DNA from: Paenisporosarcina antarctica | GTDB lineage: Bacteria; Bacillota; Bacilli; Bacillales_A; Planococcaceae | Direction of reading: 5' to 3' | NCBI RefSeq assembly: GCF_004367585.1 | Contig: NZ_CP038015.1 | Coordinates: 840,001-904,000 of the forward strand | Length of the DNA: 64,000 nt | In this document: in pieces, positions 25,700-33,896 of the stretch | Layout: every line of letters begins with the position of its first letter | Position numbering within the stretch: the stretch's first letter is position 1 | The notes under the pieces: generated by a model | Databases searched by the model: none | What the model was told of the DNA's origin: nothing | The model's input: only the letters and a program-made list of their open reading frames with translations | Program-made: the position numbers and the translations under genes

Positions 25700-26887
25700 A
25701 TGTCAACAAAAAAAGCAGGTCGTTATCTTGAAATCTTAGTAGCATCAACAAAACTTGGTTTAACGTCATTTGGAGGACCCGCAGCACATATCGGATTTTT
25801 TAGAGACGAATATGTTAAAAAGAGAAAATGGTTAGACGATAAACTGTATGCTGATTTGGTAGCGTTATGCCAATTCCTACCAGGTCCAGCGAGTTCACAA
25901 GTAGGGATATCAATTGGTATGCTCCGTGGGGGATTACTAGGCGGTATTTTGTCGTGGATTGGTTTTACTCTTCCATCTGTCTTATTATTAATGGCATTGG
26001 GGTGGATTATTACCCAGACAGGTTCATTTGAAAGCGGATGGATTCAAGGTCTAAAAATTGTGGCAGTTGCAGTTGTAGCACATGCTCTAATGGGTATGGG
26101 GAAATCATTAACACCTGATAGGACCAGAATCACTGTAGCAATGATTGCTGCCGCCGCGACATTGCTAATTCCAACAGCATGGGGACAAATTTCGATTATT
26201 GTATTGGCAGGAATTTTTGGTGTTATTTATTACAAAAATGAAAAAGCATCAGAAGTTGTTGAAATACCATTGTCGTTTGGAAAGAAAACCGGCATAATCG
26301 CTTGGATTCTATTCTTTGCTTTACTTATTTTATTACCAGTATTTAGACCTTTTGTTCAAGCTACATGGTATGCGATTTTTGATATCTTTTACCGAGTAGG
26401 TTCCATAGTATTTGGTGGAGGACACGTCGTACTGCCTATGTTAGAACGCGAAGTAGTGCCAGTTGGTTGGATGTCTGCAGATACATTTATTGCAGGTTAC
26501 GGCGCCGCACAAGCTGTTCCTGGCCCATTGTTTACATTGGCAGGATACCTTGGTCAAATTATGGGGAGCTTTTCAGGAGCTGCTATTGCCGTGATTGCCA
26601 TGTTTTTACCATCATTCTTACTTGTAGTTGGGACTTTACCATTTTGGGCAATTATTCGAACTAAGCCAAGAATACAAGCCGCTTTAAAGGGAGTTAATGC
26701 AGCGGTAGTAGGAATTTTACTAGCCGCTCTTTATGACCCAGTCTTTACAAGTGCAGTGCATGACCCTATAGATTTTGTCATTGTGTTAATTTCCTTTACT
26801 CTGTTAGTATTTTATAAACTATCACCTTGGGTTGTTGTAATTATCACTGCCATTTTAGGTGCACTAAGCTTTGCCATTTTTGGCTAA
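25700..26887 (+). CDS. chrA: Chromate transporter, two-domain ChrA
   Basis: A 395-residue membrane protein of the CHR family, long form with two homologous halves. The N-terminal half carries S-F-G-G-P-A-A-H-I-G-F-F-R-D-E and the block C-Q-F-L-P-G-P-A-S-S-Q; the C-terminal half carries F-G-G-G-H-V-V-L-P-M-L-E-R and A-A-Q-A-V-P-G-P-L-F-T-L. The two P-G-P loops at equivalent places show the duplication. CHR proteins export chromate, but many have no proven substrate. ATG 25700 follows GGAAGTGAT. The stop codon lies 15 bp before kynU, whose ribosome-binding site overlaps the end, so an operon with kynU-kynB is likely. Confidence 0.9.
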   Translation: MSTKKAGRYLEILVASTKLGLTSFGGPAAHIGFFRDEYVKKRKWLDDKLYADLVALCQFLPGPASSQVGISIGMLRGGLLGGILSWIGFTLPSVLLLMALGWIITQTGSFESGWIQGLKIVAVAVVAHALMGMGKSLTPDRTRITVAMIAAAATLLIPTAWGQISIIVLAGIFGVIYYKNEKASEVVEIPLSFGKKTGIIAWILFFALLILLPVFRPFVQATWYAIFDIFYRVGSIVFGGGHVVLPMLEREVVPVGWMSADTFIAGYGAAQAVPGPLFTLAGYLGQIMGSFSGAAIAVIAMFLPSFLLVVGTLPFWAIIRTKPRIQAALKGVNAAVVGILLAALYDPVFTSAVHDPIDFVIVLISFTLLVFYKLSPWVVVIITAILGALSFAIFG

Positions 26888-26902
26888 GGAGGAGATCAGA
26901 CT

Positions 26903-28174
26903 TTGGATACGACGGTAATGTTTGCAAAAGAAATGGATAATCAAGACAACATGCGTACATTTAAAGAAGAGTTTTACTTGCCAGAAAATCAATTATATAT
27001 GGACGGGAACTCCTTAGGTCTTATGTCGAAACGATCAGAGGCAACCCTTGAAAACCTACTATCAAGTTGGCGTGAAAAGGGTATTGATGGATGGACTGAG
27101 GGGAAGGATCCTTGGTTTACTTATTCAGAAAAGTTAAGTGAACGAGTGGCAACCGTCGTTGGAGCTAATAGTAATGAAGTTATGGTTACTGGATCGATTA
27201 CCGTTAATATTCACCAAATGCTCTCTACTTTGTTTCATCCAACTGCTGAAAGATCAGTCATTGTCGTAGACGAACTGAATTTCCCTTCGGACATTTATGC
27301 TGTAGAAAGTCATTTAAAATTACGTGGACTAGACCCTGCAGTGTCACTGCGAAAAGTAAAAAGTGATGATGGCTATACATTGACGCTTGCAGCGATTGAA
27401 GAAATGCTTACTGAGGACGTAGCCATATTAATGTTGCCGTCTGTGTTGTATCGAAGTGGGCAATTATTAGATGTAGAGAAGATTACCGAAATGGCACATT
27501 CAAAAGGGATTTTAGTCGGGTTTGATTTAGCCCATTCAATTGGGGCAGTTCCTCACCAACTACATAACCAAAAAGTAGATTTCGCTATTTGGTGTCATTA
27601 TAAATATATGAATAGTGGCCCAGGAGGATCAGGTGGACTTTATATTCATGAACGTCATCACGATGAGTTGCCAGGTCTAGCTGGTTGGTTTGGTTCAGAC
27701 AAAACGAAGCAATTTGATATGTCACATGATTTTTCAAAAGCAAGTGGAGCAGGTGCTTATCAAATCGGTACACCAAACTTGTTTAGTGTAGCTCCACTAA
27801 CTGGAAGTGTTGAATTATTTGAAGAGGCGGGTATGGGAAATGTTCGAGCTAAATCGCTGGCGTTGACGCAGTATTTACGTGACTTAATTCAAGCAGAAGT
27901 GGGAAGGTTTAGTTTTGTCGATGTTACCCCTGTTGATGATGAAGCGCGAGGTGGTCATATTGCGTTAGCCCATCCAGAAGCAGCTCGTATTTGTAAAGCG
28001 TTGAAACAAGCTAATGTCGTTCCTGATTTCCGTTCACCGGATATCATTCGATTAGCTCCTATTAGTTTTTATTCTAGTTTTGAAGACGTCTGGGAAATGG
28101 TCCAACGATTAAAACTTATTATGGCAGAAGAAACGTATAAAACATTCTCCAATGAACGAAACGTGGTGGCGTAA
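26903..28174 (+). CDS. kynU: Kynureninase KynU
   Basis: A 423-residue PLP-dependent aminotransferase-fold hydrolase that splits kynurenine into anthranilate and alanine in tryptophan degradation. Visible are Y-M-D-G-N-S-L-G (about 32-39), F-P-S-D-I-Y (about 127-132), the PLP Asp region G-F-D-L-A-H-S-I-G-A (about 205-214), the Lys schiff-base segment W-C-H-Y-K-Y-M-N-S-G-P-G-G (about 230-242), and the G-T-P-N-L-F-S (about 288-294) substrate loop. Start is TTG with a very strong AAGGAGGAG. It abuts kynB (stop TAA directly followed by GTG). kynA (tryptophan dioxygenase) is not adjacent. Confidence 0.95.
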   Translation: MDTTVMFAKEMDNQDNMRTFKEEFYLPENQLYMDGNSLGLMSKRSEATLENLLSSWREKGIDGWTEGKDPWFTYSEKLSERVATVVGANSNEVMVTGSITVNIHQMLSTLFHPTAERSVIVVDELNFPSDIYAVESHLKLRGLDPAVSLRKVKSDDGYTLTLAAIEEMLTEDVAILMLPSVLYRSGQLLDVEKITEMAHSKGILVGFDLAHSIGAVPHQLHNQKVDFAIWCHYKYMNSGPGGSGGLYIHERHHDELPGLAGWFGSDKTKQFDMSHDFSKASGAGAYQIGTPNLFSVAPLTGSVELFEEAGMGNVRAKSLALTQYLRDLIQAEVGRFSFVDVTPVDDEARGGHIALAHPEAARICKALKQANVVPDFRSPDIIRLAPISFYSSFEDVWEMVQRLKLIMAEETYKTFSNERNVVA

Positions 28175-28804
28175 GTGAAAATACATGACATTTCCATGTT
28201 GTTGAACAGTGATGTAGCTGAATGGCCAGGTGATACGCCATTCCAATTTCAATTAAACTGGACAAAGCAACAAAGTGGTTCTGTGAATGTAGGACAAATA
28301 ACGACAAGTACACATATTGGTACTCATATCGATGCCCCATTTCATTTTAATGAACAAGGGAAGAAAGTGCATGAACTACCTTTAGAAAACTATATTGTCG
28401 ATGCGATTGTCATTGATGTAAGTGGGCAAGATGTGATTTCTAGAGAATCACTAAAAGAAGTCCTAACAGGTAAGGCAAAGGCCGTTCTTTTCCGCACAAA
28501 TGCCTGGAATAAAAGAGTTATTTTCCCTGACGAAATTCCAGTCTTTGAAGTTGGAGTGGTAGAGTGGATGGTTGAAAGAGGCATTGTTTTATTAGGAGTA
28601 GATTTGCCGTCAGTAGATGCGATTACGAGCAAAGATCTACCCATGCATCATGCTTTAGGAACGGCAGGTCGCTATATTTTAGAAGGACTCGTGTTAGACG
28701 AGATAAAGGAAGGTACATATCAATTAATTGCACTTCCTTTAAAAATAGAGGGAGCGGACGGAAGCCCTGTGCGTGCAGTGTTGGTTGAACAAGTACATTT
28801 CTAG
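28175..28804 (+). CDS. kynB: Kynurenine formamidase KynB
   Basis: A 209-residue metal-dependent cyclase-family hydrolase converting N-formylkynurenine to kynurenine and formate. The metal-binding motif is H-I-G-T-H-I-D-A-P-F-H-F (about 49-60). W-P-G-D-T-P (about 18-23) near the N-terminus and the later H-H-A-L-G-T (about 152-157) complete the family pattern. It starts with GTG immediately after the kynU stop codon and uses GGTGG within kynU as ribosome-binding site, so translation is coupled. Last gene of chrA-kynU-kynB, followed by a terminator 60 bp on. Confidence 0.93.
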   Translation: MKIHDISMLLNSDVAEWPGDTPFQFQLNWTKQQSGSVNVGQITTSTHIGTHIDAPFHFNEQGKKVHELPLENYIVDAIVIDVSGQDVISRESLKEVLTGKAKAVLFRTNAWNKRVIFPDEIPVFEVGVVEWMVERGIVLLGVDLPSVDAITSKDLPMHHALGTAGRYILEGLVLDEIKEGTYQLIALPLKIEGADGSPVRAVLVEQVHF

Positions 28805-28863
28805 AGAACAATAGAGTTTACTTCCAGAAAAATAGCAATAAATGAGCATAGTAAAATCTCTCC

Positions 28864-28915
28864 AAAAAAATAAAGGATGGACTCACTTGAATCACGAGTT
28901 CATCCTTTATTTTTG
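28864..28915. terminator. Bidirectional terminator between kynB and the photolyase gene
   Basis: AAAAATAAAGGATGGACTC / GAGTTCATCCTTTATTTTT with an 11-nt loop. It overlaps the last codons of the photolyase gene on the opposite strand. Confidence 0.9.
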
Positions 28916-30306
28916 ACTTCTTTGTAAGCTAGCAAGGCACGTTCTCGTCCTACTTTATGAATGACTACTGGGTAGGGGTAAGTTTCACCTAATACAACTC
29001 CAGCCTCTTCAAGGGCATCCTCAGATGCTTGATCAGGTTCAATAATGTCTTTATTTGAAAGTAAACGAAGCTCGGGAACCCATTTTCTAATATAAAGTGC
29101 TTCACCATCAAATTTTTGACTTTGTAAATACGGATTAAAGATTCGGAAATAAGGTGCTGCATCCGCTCCACTTCCTGAGGCCCATTGCCAACCGAAAGAG
29201 TTATTGGCAATATCGGAGTCAATTAGTGTATCTGAAAACCAAGACATGCCTTTTGTGAAGTCTACCAATAAATGTTTCGTTAAATAACTAGCTACATTCA
29301 TTCGCACGCGATTATGCATAAAGCCAGTCGACCATAGTTCGCGCATTCCTGCATCTATTAATGGAATACCAGTTTGTCCAACACACCATTTTTGATAATA
29401 CACTTCATTATTCAACCAAGGGAACTTCAAAAAATTCTCATTAAGCGGCTTACTCGTTGTATGAGGATAGTGTACAATCGTTTGATATGCAAATTCGCGC
29501 CACACTAATTGGCGAATAAACGCTTCACTTACATTGGGTTGCATTTTTAAAGCGTAATGATAAACACTGCGAACTGATAATGCGCCGATAGCTAAATAAG
29601 GAGAAATACGGGAAGTTCCTGAAATTGCAGGAAAATCGCGCTTTGTTTTATATGCAGCTAAGTCTTCGTCTATAAATGTTTTGACGAGATCAATTGCAGC
29701 TTCTTCTCCCGCTGGCCATGCTTCATCAATACCATCTGTCCACTTTATTGAAGGGACGAGCTGCAATGTATTAATGTCTGTAGATATACATTTCACACTT
29801 GTAGTAACTTTCGCAAATTTCACTTCTCTTATACGAGGTACGACTTGGGGAATATTTTTAGTTCGAAAGTGGTTATAGAAAGGAGTGAAAACTTTATAAG
29901 GCTCACCATTTTCTTTCACTGAATCCCAAGGGGGAAGAAGCATGGTGCCTTCAAATGTTTTAACAGCTAGACCGTCATCAAACCATTGTTTTGACAATTC
30001 TTCATCTCGTACCCGCTGGTGTGGATGATACGAACGGTTGAAGTACACTGCATCAATCGCACTAACTTTCTTTAGCTCTTTTACTGTTTCAGCTAATGGA
30101 GTACTTGAAACATATAGTTCACCACCAAGCTCGCGAATAGAAGCTTGAAAGGATTTCAAATTGCGATGTGTCCAGTACTTAAATGCTGCACCTAAATCAG
30201 CTTCTAAAATATAAATAGGTAATACTTCACCATCAAGCTTTGCTTGAGAAAGAGCAGGATGGTCATGTAGTCGTAAATCATTTCGTAATAGCACTGCAAT
30301 TTTCAT
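28900..30306 (-). CDS. phrB: Deoxyribodipyrimidine photolyase
   Basis: A 468-residue FAD-dependent DNA repair enzyme that splits UV-induced pyrimidine dimers using blue light. The N-terminal antenna domain begins V-L-L-R-N-D-L-R-L-H-D-H-P-A-L (about 5-19). The FAD domain shows R-L-V-W-R-E-F-A-Y (about 264-272), the helix with W-S-T-G-F-M-H-N-R-V-R-M (about 325-336) and N-S-F-G-W-Q-W-A-S-G-S-G (about 365-376). ATG 30306 is chosen because AAGGAG lies 8 nt upstream within the preceding tetR gene, whose TGA stop is 2 bp before this ATG. Expression is probably coupled to the regulator. Confidence 0.95.
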   Translation of the reverse strand: MKIAVLLRNDLRLHDHPALSQAKLDGEVLPIYILEADLGAAFKYWTHRNLKSFQASIRELGGELYVSSTPLAETVKELKKVSAIDAVYFNRSYHPHQRVRDEELSKQWFDDGLAVKTFEGTMLLPPWDSVKENGEPYKVFTPFYNHFRTKNIPQVVPRIREVKFAKVTTSVKCISTDINTLQLVPSIKWTDGIDEAWPAGEEAAIDLVKTFIDEDLAAYKTKRDFPAISGTSRISPYLAIGALSVRSVYHYALKMQPNVSEAFIRQLVWREFAYQTIVHYPHTTSKPLNENFLKFPWLNNEVYYQKWCVGQTGIPLIDAGMRELWSTGFMHNRVRMNVASYLTKHLLVDFTKGMSWFSDTLIDSDIANNSFGWQWASGSGADAAPYFRIFNPYLQSQKFDGEALYIRKWVPELRLLSNKDIIEPDQASEDALEEAGVVLGETYPYPVVIHKVGRERALLAYKEVKNKG

Positions 30307-30308
30307 AT

Positions 30309-30890
30309 TCACGACTCCTTATGTGGTCTAACTCCATTTTCGATAATGTCATTTAGTTTATTTGCCCAGCCCTCAATGTTTTCATCATTCGCAGGTCTAG
30401 ACAATATTGAATGAAAAAAGAATGAGGCAACCAATTCATTAGGTAAGTCATCACGAACTTCTCCTAGTTCTTTTGCTTTTTTTACTTGATTAGACAACAT
30501 AAAAAACATTTTCCCATGAAGTCCGTCCATTTGTTTTAAACGATTACGAGCGATTTCAGACTCCGATTGATCGAGCTGGGAGCGCATGCTGATCATATAG
30601 TGAACTTGATCATATCTCATAAACAATTTCAGCCATTCTTTCATCGTATCAAGTCCAGTGGTTTCAGACTTGATTTTTTCCATTTCATCCATCACTTTTT
30701 TTACTAAAATAAACATATAATCAGTGATTAAATCATCTTTATGGCTGTAATATTCATAGATGGTGCTGCGCGCAATATCTAAATTTGCGGACAATGCTTT
30801 AAAAGAAAAGCCTTCATACCCACGTTCGAGCAGTAACTTTTCGGTTTCTTTTAGCATTTCTGCTTCGTCCATTTTCTTTTGACGCGCCAT
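30309..30890 (-). CDS. TetR/AcrR-family transcriptional regulator
   Basis: A 193-residue regulator. The N-terminal helix-turn-helix (about 8-55) shows Y-E-G-F-S-F-K-A-L-S (about 25-34) and A-R-S-T-I-Y-E-Y-Y-S-H-K-D-D-L (about 41-55), classic TetR. The C-terminal ligand domain is unspecific. It precedes the photolyase gene and its stop lies 2 bp from the photolyase start, so it may repress its own operon. The ligand is unknown. No palindromic operator stood out in the short upstream region. Confidence 0.9.
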   Translation of the reverse strand: MARQKKMDEAEMLKETEKLLLERGYEGFSFKALSANLDIARSTIYEYYSHKDDLITDYMFILVKKVMDEMEKIKSETTGLDTMKEWLKLFMRYDQVHYMISMRSQLDQSESEIARNRLKQMDGLHGKMFFMLSNQVKKAKELGEVRDDLPNELVASFFFHSILSRPANDENIEGWANKLNDIIENGVRPHKES

Positions 30891-30958
30891 TTCTACTCAC
30901 ACCTAACTTCTCTAATTCTTCTTCCTAGTATACGTGAAAGAAACGTGAAATCGAAATA

Positions 30959-30989
30959 AAAATGCGCTCCTATTGAGATAGGAGCGCAA
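30959..30989 (-). terminator. Terminator after the universal stress gene
   Basis: On the minus strand TGCGCTCCTAT / ATAGGAGCGCA with loop CTCA, then TTTTTA. Located 8 bp after the stop codon. Confidence 0.9.
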
Positions 30990-30996
30990 CTAGTGT

Positions 30997-31488
30997 TTAT
31001 TTTACAACGATAACGGTACAAGGTGATTCTTTTACGATTTTTTCACTAACAGAACCGACGAAGAACTTCTGGAATCCAGACTTCCCACTATTTCCAACGA
31101 CAATGGCATCCACTTTTTCTTTTTTAGCCAGAGCGGATAATGCTGTCGCTGGGTGTCCATCAATAACAACGATTTGGGCTTCAACATGATGTCTATTTAA
31201 TTCCAGTTGTATAGATTCAGTCATTTTATTAGCATATTCCCTTGCGAAATGGTGCGGTGAATTTGGATCAATTTGACCTGAGGTACCCTGATTATTTATA
31301 TCTGTTAAAATTGGGGCCATACCTAAAGCCTCGCTTGAATAAGATGTATCTCCATTTTCATCATAGTCGTTTACATAAGCTATGATTAGTTCGCTATTTG
31401 GTCGGTTACGCAACACATCAACAGCGCGGCTCAGTGCTACCTGACTACCCTCTGACCCATCATAACCAACAATCATTTTGTTAAACAT
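30997..31488 (-). CDS. Universal stress protein (UspA family, ATP-binding type)
   Basis: A 163-residue cytoplasmic Usp-fold protein. It opens M-I-V-G-Y-D-G-S-E-G-S (about 5-15) and closes with the nucleotide-binding motif V-V-G-N-S-G-K-S-G-F-Q-K (about 132-143) followed by G-S-V-S-E-K-I-V, the G-2x-G-9x-G-[ST] pattern of ATP-binding members. A longer than usual loop (about 43-80) is rich in Asn, Ser and Gly. AGAGGAG precedes the ATG. A sigma-B-type promoter 210 bp upstream and an intervening frameshifted small membrane ORF suggest a general-stress operon. Confidence 0.92.
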   Translation of the reverse strand: MFNKMIVGYDGSEGSQVALSRAVDVLRNRPNSELIIAYVNDYDENGDTSYSSEALGMAPILTDINNQGTSGQIDPNSPHHFAREYANKMTESIQLELNRHHVEAQIVVIDGHPATALSALAKKEKVDAIVVGNSGKSGFQKFFVGSVSEKIVKESPCTVIVVK

Positions 31489-31505
31489 AAATAAAAACTC
31501 CTCTC

Positions 31506-31656
31506 TTATCCGAGCATAGGGAATACATAATTAATATGAAACCATAAAACAGCAAAGAATATAATTAAGTATGTAGCATAATTAATAAAGGTCGCTCCAA
31601 CCAAACCGCGATCTTTTTTTCATTTCGTCTAACTTTAACATTCTTTTTTCTTCCAT
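31506..31656 (-). pseudogene. Small membrane ORF interrupted by a frameshift at an A7 run
   Basis: ATG 31656 with AAGGAGCG 7 nt upstream opens a frame M-E-E-K-R-M-L-K-L-D-E-M-K-K that stops soon after. After removing one A from the A7 run (plus-strand T7, 31614-31620) the frame continues D-R-G-L-V-G-A-T-F-I-N-Y, a hydrophobic helix and P-M-L-G before a TAA, giving a coherent 49-residue single-span protein. The length is 150 + 1 bases. Either the gene is broken, the sequence has a homopolymer error, or slippage at A7 makes the full product. It lies between a sigma-B-like promoter and the Usp gene. Confidence 0.65.
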
Positions 31657-31700
31657 GGTGAATCGCTCCTTCATTCGTGAATGATTTTGTCACCTTATAA

Positions 31701-31725
31701 ATACCCTTCCTGAAATCGTATAAAC
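31701..31725 (-). promoter_or_regulatory. sigma-B-type promoter for the small ORF-Usp unit
   Basis: On the minus strand GTTTAT (31725-31720), 13 bp, GGGTAT (31706-31701), matching the general-stress consensus GTTTWW-N12-15-GGGWAW. It lies 45 bp upstream of the frameshifted ORF. Confidence 0.75.
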
Positions 31726-31759
31726 ACAAGTGATAAAATAATTATTTTTTCAAAATCTA

Positions 31760-31787
31760 TTGACAATACAAAAAAATCCATGATAAT
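31760..31787 (+). promoter_or_regulatory. sigma-A promoter of the ABC exporter leader
   Basis: Consensus TTGACA (31760-31765), 16 bp, GATAAT (31782-31787). Transcript start near 31794 would leave a leader of about 360 nt before the first ABC gene. Confidence 0.75.
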
Positions 31788-31827
31788 CTAAGTAAGTAAA
31801 AAAATGTAGAAAGAGGAGGTACGTATT

Positions 31828-31896
31828 ATGACTTTTACAATTGAAATTGTATTAAATTACATAGTTCCTCCGTACCTTCCAGTTAATTCTCTTTGA
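31828..31896 (+). CDS. Putative leader peptide of the ABC exporter operon (22 codons)
   Basis: ATG with AGAGGAGGTACG just upstream, 22 codons, ending I-V-P-P-Y-L-P-V-N-S-L. The Pro-Pro pair followed by a third Pro is a typical ribosome-stalling context. AGGTACG of its own ribosome-binding site pairs with CGTACCT in the Pro codon region, and two further hairpins including a terminator (31947-31981) follow. B. subtilis bmrCD is preceded by the translated leader bmrB, which controls transcription by ribosome-mediated attenuation; the same scheme is inferred here. Confidence 0.65.
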   Translation: MTFTIEIVLNYIVPPYLPVNSL

Positions 31897-31910
31897 TTTA
31901 ACAATAAACA

Positions 31911-31981
31911 AGGAACAGGTATGGATACCAGTTCCTACTTTCATGTGTACACGCATCTGTAAAAGGGCGTGTGCTTTTTTG
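31911..31981 (+). terminator. Hairpin plus terminator in the ABC exporter leader
   Basis: First hairpin AGGAACAGGTAT / ATACCAGTTCCT (31911-31936, one A-A mismatch), whose left arm can alternatively pair with AGTTCCT in the leader ORF (31863-31869). Then GTACACGC / GCGTGTGC with a 12-nt loop and six T (31947-31980), a terminator upstream of the exporter genes. Confidence 0.75.
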
Positions 31982-32058
31982 TGTTTCTTTATTACCATAT
32001 TTTGGTGTCATCAGCCATGTGCTGTCACATAAATTTAAAATGAAATGGAGTGCTGACG

Positions 32059-32115
32059 ATGAACTATCAGCAACAGAAACAAATGATGATAAAGGAATCT
32101 CTAGAAGGCGGCTAG
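32059..32115 (+). CDS. Possible second small leader ORF (18 codons)
   Basis: ATG with GGAGTG 6 nt upstream, 18 codons, rich in Gln, Lys and Met, ending E-S-L-E-G-G, 38 bp before the first ABC gene and past the terminator. It could couple translation or be chance; no homologue is recognised. Confidence 0.35.
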   Translation: MNYQQQKQMMIKESLEGG

Positions 32116-32153
32116 TGAAAGCCAAACCTTAAACGAAGGAAGAAGGAAACTAT

Positions 32154-33896
32154 ATGTTCACAGTTTTATTTAAATTAAAATGGTTTTTTGCGGAAAACTG
32201 GAAGCGATACACAATTGCTATATCGTTACTTCTGGTTACAAACGTTCTCGAAATTGTTCCCCCCTGGTTACTGGGAGAATCGATTGATGCCATTTATCAA
32301 CAAACATTAACAATGAAGTTACTCATGACATTTATACTAGGGTTAATAGTTGTTACCATTGTTACTTATTTAAGTAACTTTATTTGGATATACCAATTAT
32401 TTGGTGGAGCATATGTCATTGAAAAGCAACTGCGTAGTCGTTTAATGAAACATTTCTTACGCATGACACCGTCTTTTTATGAGAAAAATCGAACGGGTGA
32501 CTTGATGGCACGTGCCACAAATGATCTAAAAGCAGTTTCCACAACAGCAGGATTTGGTATTTTAACATTAATAGACTCATCCCTTTATATGCTTACAATT
32601 ATAGTAGCAATGGGAGTTCTCGTTAGTTGGAAATTAACATTTTTTGCTCTTTTACCATTACCTATTCTAGCAATCATTATGCAAATTCTTGGCAAGCGCA
32701 TTCACGAGAAGTACATGAAAGCACAAGATGCCTTTGGTGATATGAATGATAGTGTACTAGAAGCTGTTGCAGGAGTTCGTGTTATTCGAGCATATGTACA
32801 AGAACGACAATCTGAGAAGCAATTCGATGATATGACGGAAGATGTATATTCTAAAAACATGGAAGTTGAAAAAATCGATGCATTGTTTAACCCGATTACA
32901 AAAATACTAACAGCTGTTAGTTACATAATCGGTTTAGGGTACGGTGCACTCTTAGTTTCAGAGGGGGAAATGTCCCTTGGTGACTTAGTCTCATTTAACA
33001 TCTATCTAGGTATGATTATTTGGCCTATGTTTGCAATTGGTGAACTAGTAAATATTATGCAACGGGGCAATGCATCTCTCGATCGTGTACAAGAAACCCT
33101 TGATCATGTAGAAGACGTGAAAGATCCGGGACTTCCAGTATCTTTAGAACGTCCAGGTCGTATCGGATTCTCGGGAGTAGAATTCCAATATCCAAAATCT
33201 ACAACAATCAATTTATCAAATATAAATGTTCATATTGAACAAGGTCATACACTTGGGGTTGTAGGAAAAACGGGTAGTGGAAAGACGACCTTTATTAAAC
33301 AATTACTACGTGAATATCCGGTAGGAAGTGGATCTCTATCACTTGGAGGAGTGGCGATTGAAGAACAAACGAAAAATCAGGTTCGAAATTGGATTGGCTA
33401 TGTACCACAAGACCATGTGCTATTCTCACGAACAGTCAGAGAAAATATTTTGTTTGGTTTTCCGGAAGGAACTGACGAAGATATTGAAACAGCTATTCGA
33501 TTATCCCATTTTCAAAAAGATTTAGAAATGTTACCCCAAGGTTTGAATACTCTTGTTGGTGAAAAAGGAGTTGCTTTATCTGGTGGACAAAAGCAACGTA
33601 TTTCTATTGCACGTGCTCTCATTAAAAACCCGGAAATCTTAATATTAGATGATTCTCTGTCTGCAGTGGATGCTAAAACTGAAGCACATATTATTGAAAA
33701 TATTCAGCAAGAACGAATAGGAAAAACAACCATTATTACAACCCATCGTTTATCTGCCATTCAACACGCAGATTGGATCATTGTGTTAGATGATGGGGGA
33801 ATGATTGAAGAAGGAACTCATGAAGATTTGCTTGCGAATAAGGGCTGGTATAAAGAACAGTTTGACCGCCAGCAAATTGAGGAGGTGTCATCATGA
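32154..33896 (+). CDS. bmrC: ABC exporter subunit, BmrC-like (degenerate catalytic Glu)
   Basis: A 580-residue half-transporter: six membrane helices (about 15-310) and an ATPase domain (about 340-575) with Walker A G-K-T-G-S-G-K-T-T (about 373-381), signature L-S-G-G-Q-K-Q-R (about 478-485) and Walker B I-L-I-L-D-D-S-L-S-A-V-D. The catalytic Glu after Walker B is Asp, as in BmrC of the heterodimeric multidrug exporter BmrCD, so one ATP site is degenerate. It overlaps the next gene by 4 bp (ATGA). Exports drugs or peptides; substrate unknown. AGAAGGAAA precedes the ATG. Confidence 0.88.
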   Translation: MFTVLFKLKWFFAENWKRYTIAISLLLVTNVLEIVPPWLLGESIDAIYQQTLTMKLLMTFILGLIVVTIVTYLSNFIWIYQLFGGAYVIEKQLRSRLMKHFLRMTPSFYEKNRTGDLMARATNDLKAVSTTAGFGILTLIDSSLYMLTIIVAMGVLVSWKLTFFALLPLPILAIIMQILGKRIHEKYMKAQDAFGDMNDSVLEAVAGVRVIRAYVQERQSEKQFDDMTEDVYSKNMEVEKIDALFNPITKILTAVSYIIGLGYGALLVSEGEMSLGDLVSFNIYLGMIIWPMFAIGELVNIMQRGNASLDRVQETLDHVEDVKDPGLPVSLERPGRIGFSGVEFQYPKSTTINLSNINVHIEQGHTLGVVGKTGSGKTTFIKQLLREYPVGSGSLSLGGVAIEEQTKNQVRNWIGYVPQDHVLFSRTVRENILFGFPEGTDEDIETAIRLSHFQKDLEMLPQGLNTLVGEKGVALSGGQKQRISIARALIKNPEILILDDSLSAVDAKTEAHIIENIQQERIGKTTIITTHRLSAIQHADWIIVLDDGGMIEEGTHEDLLANKGWYKEQFDRQQIEEVSS

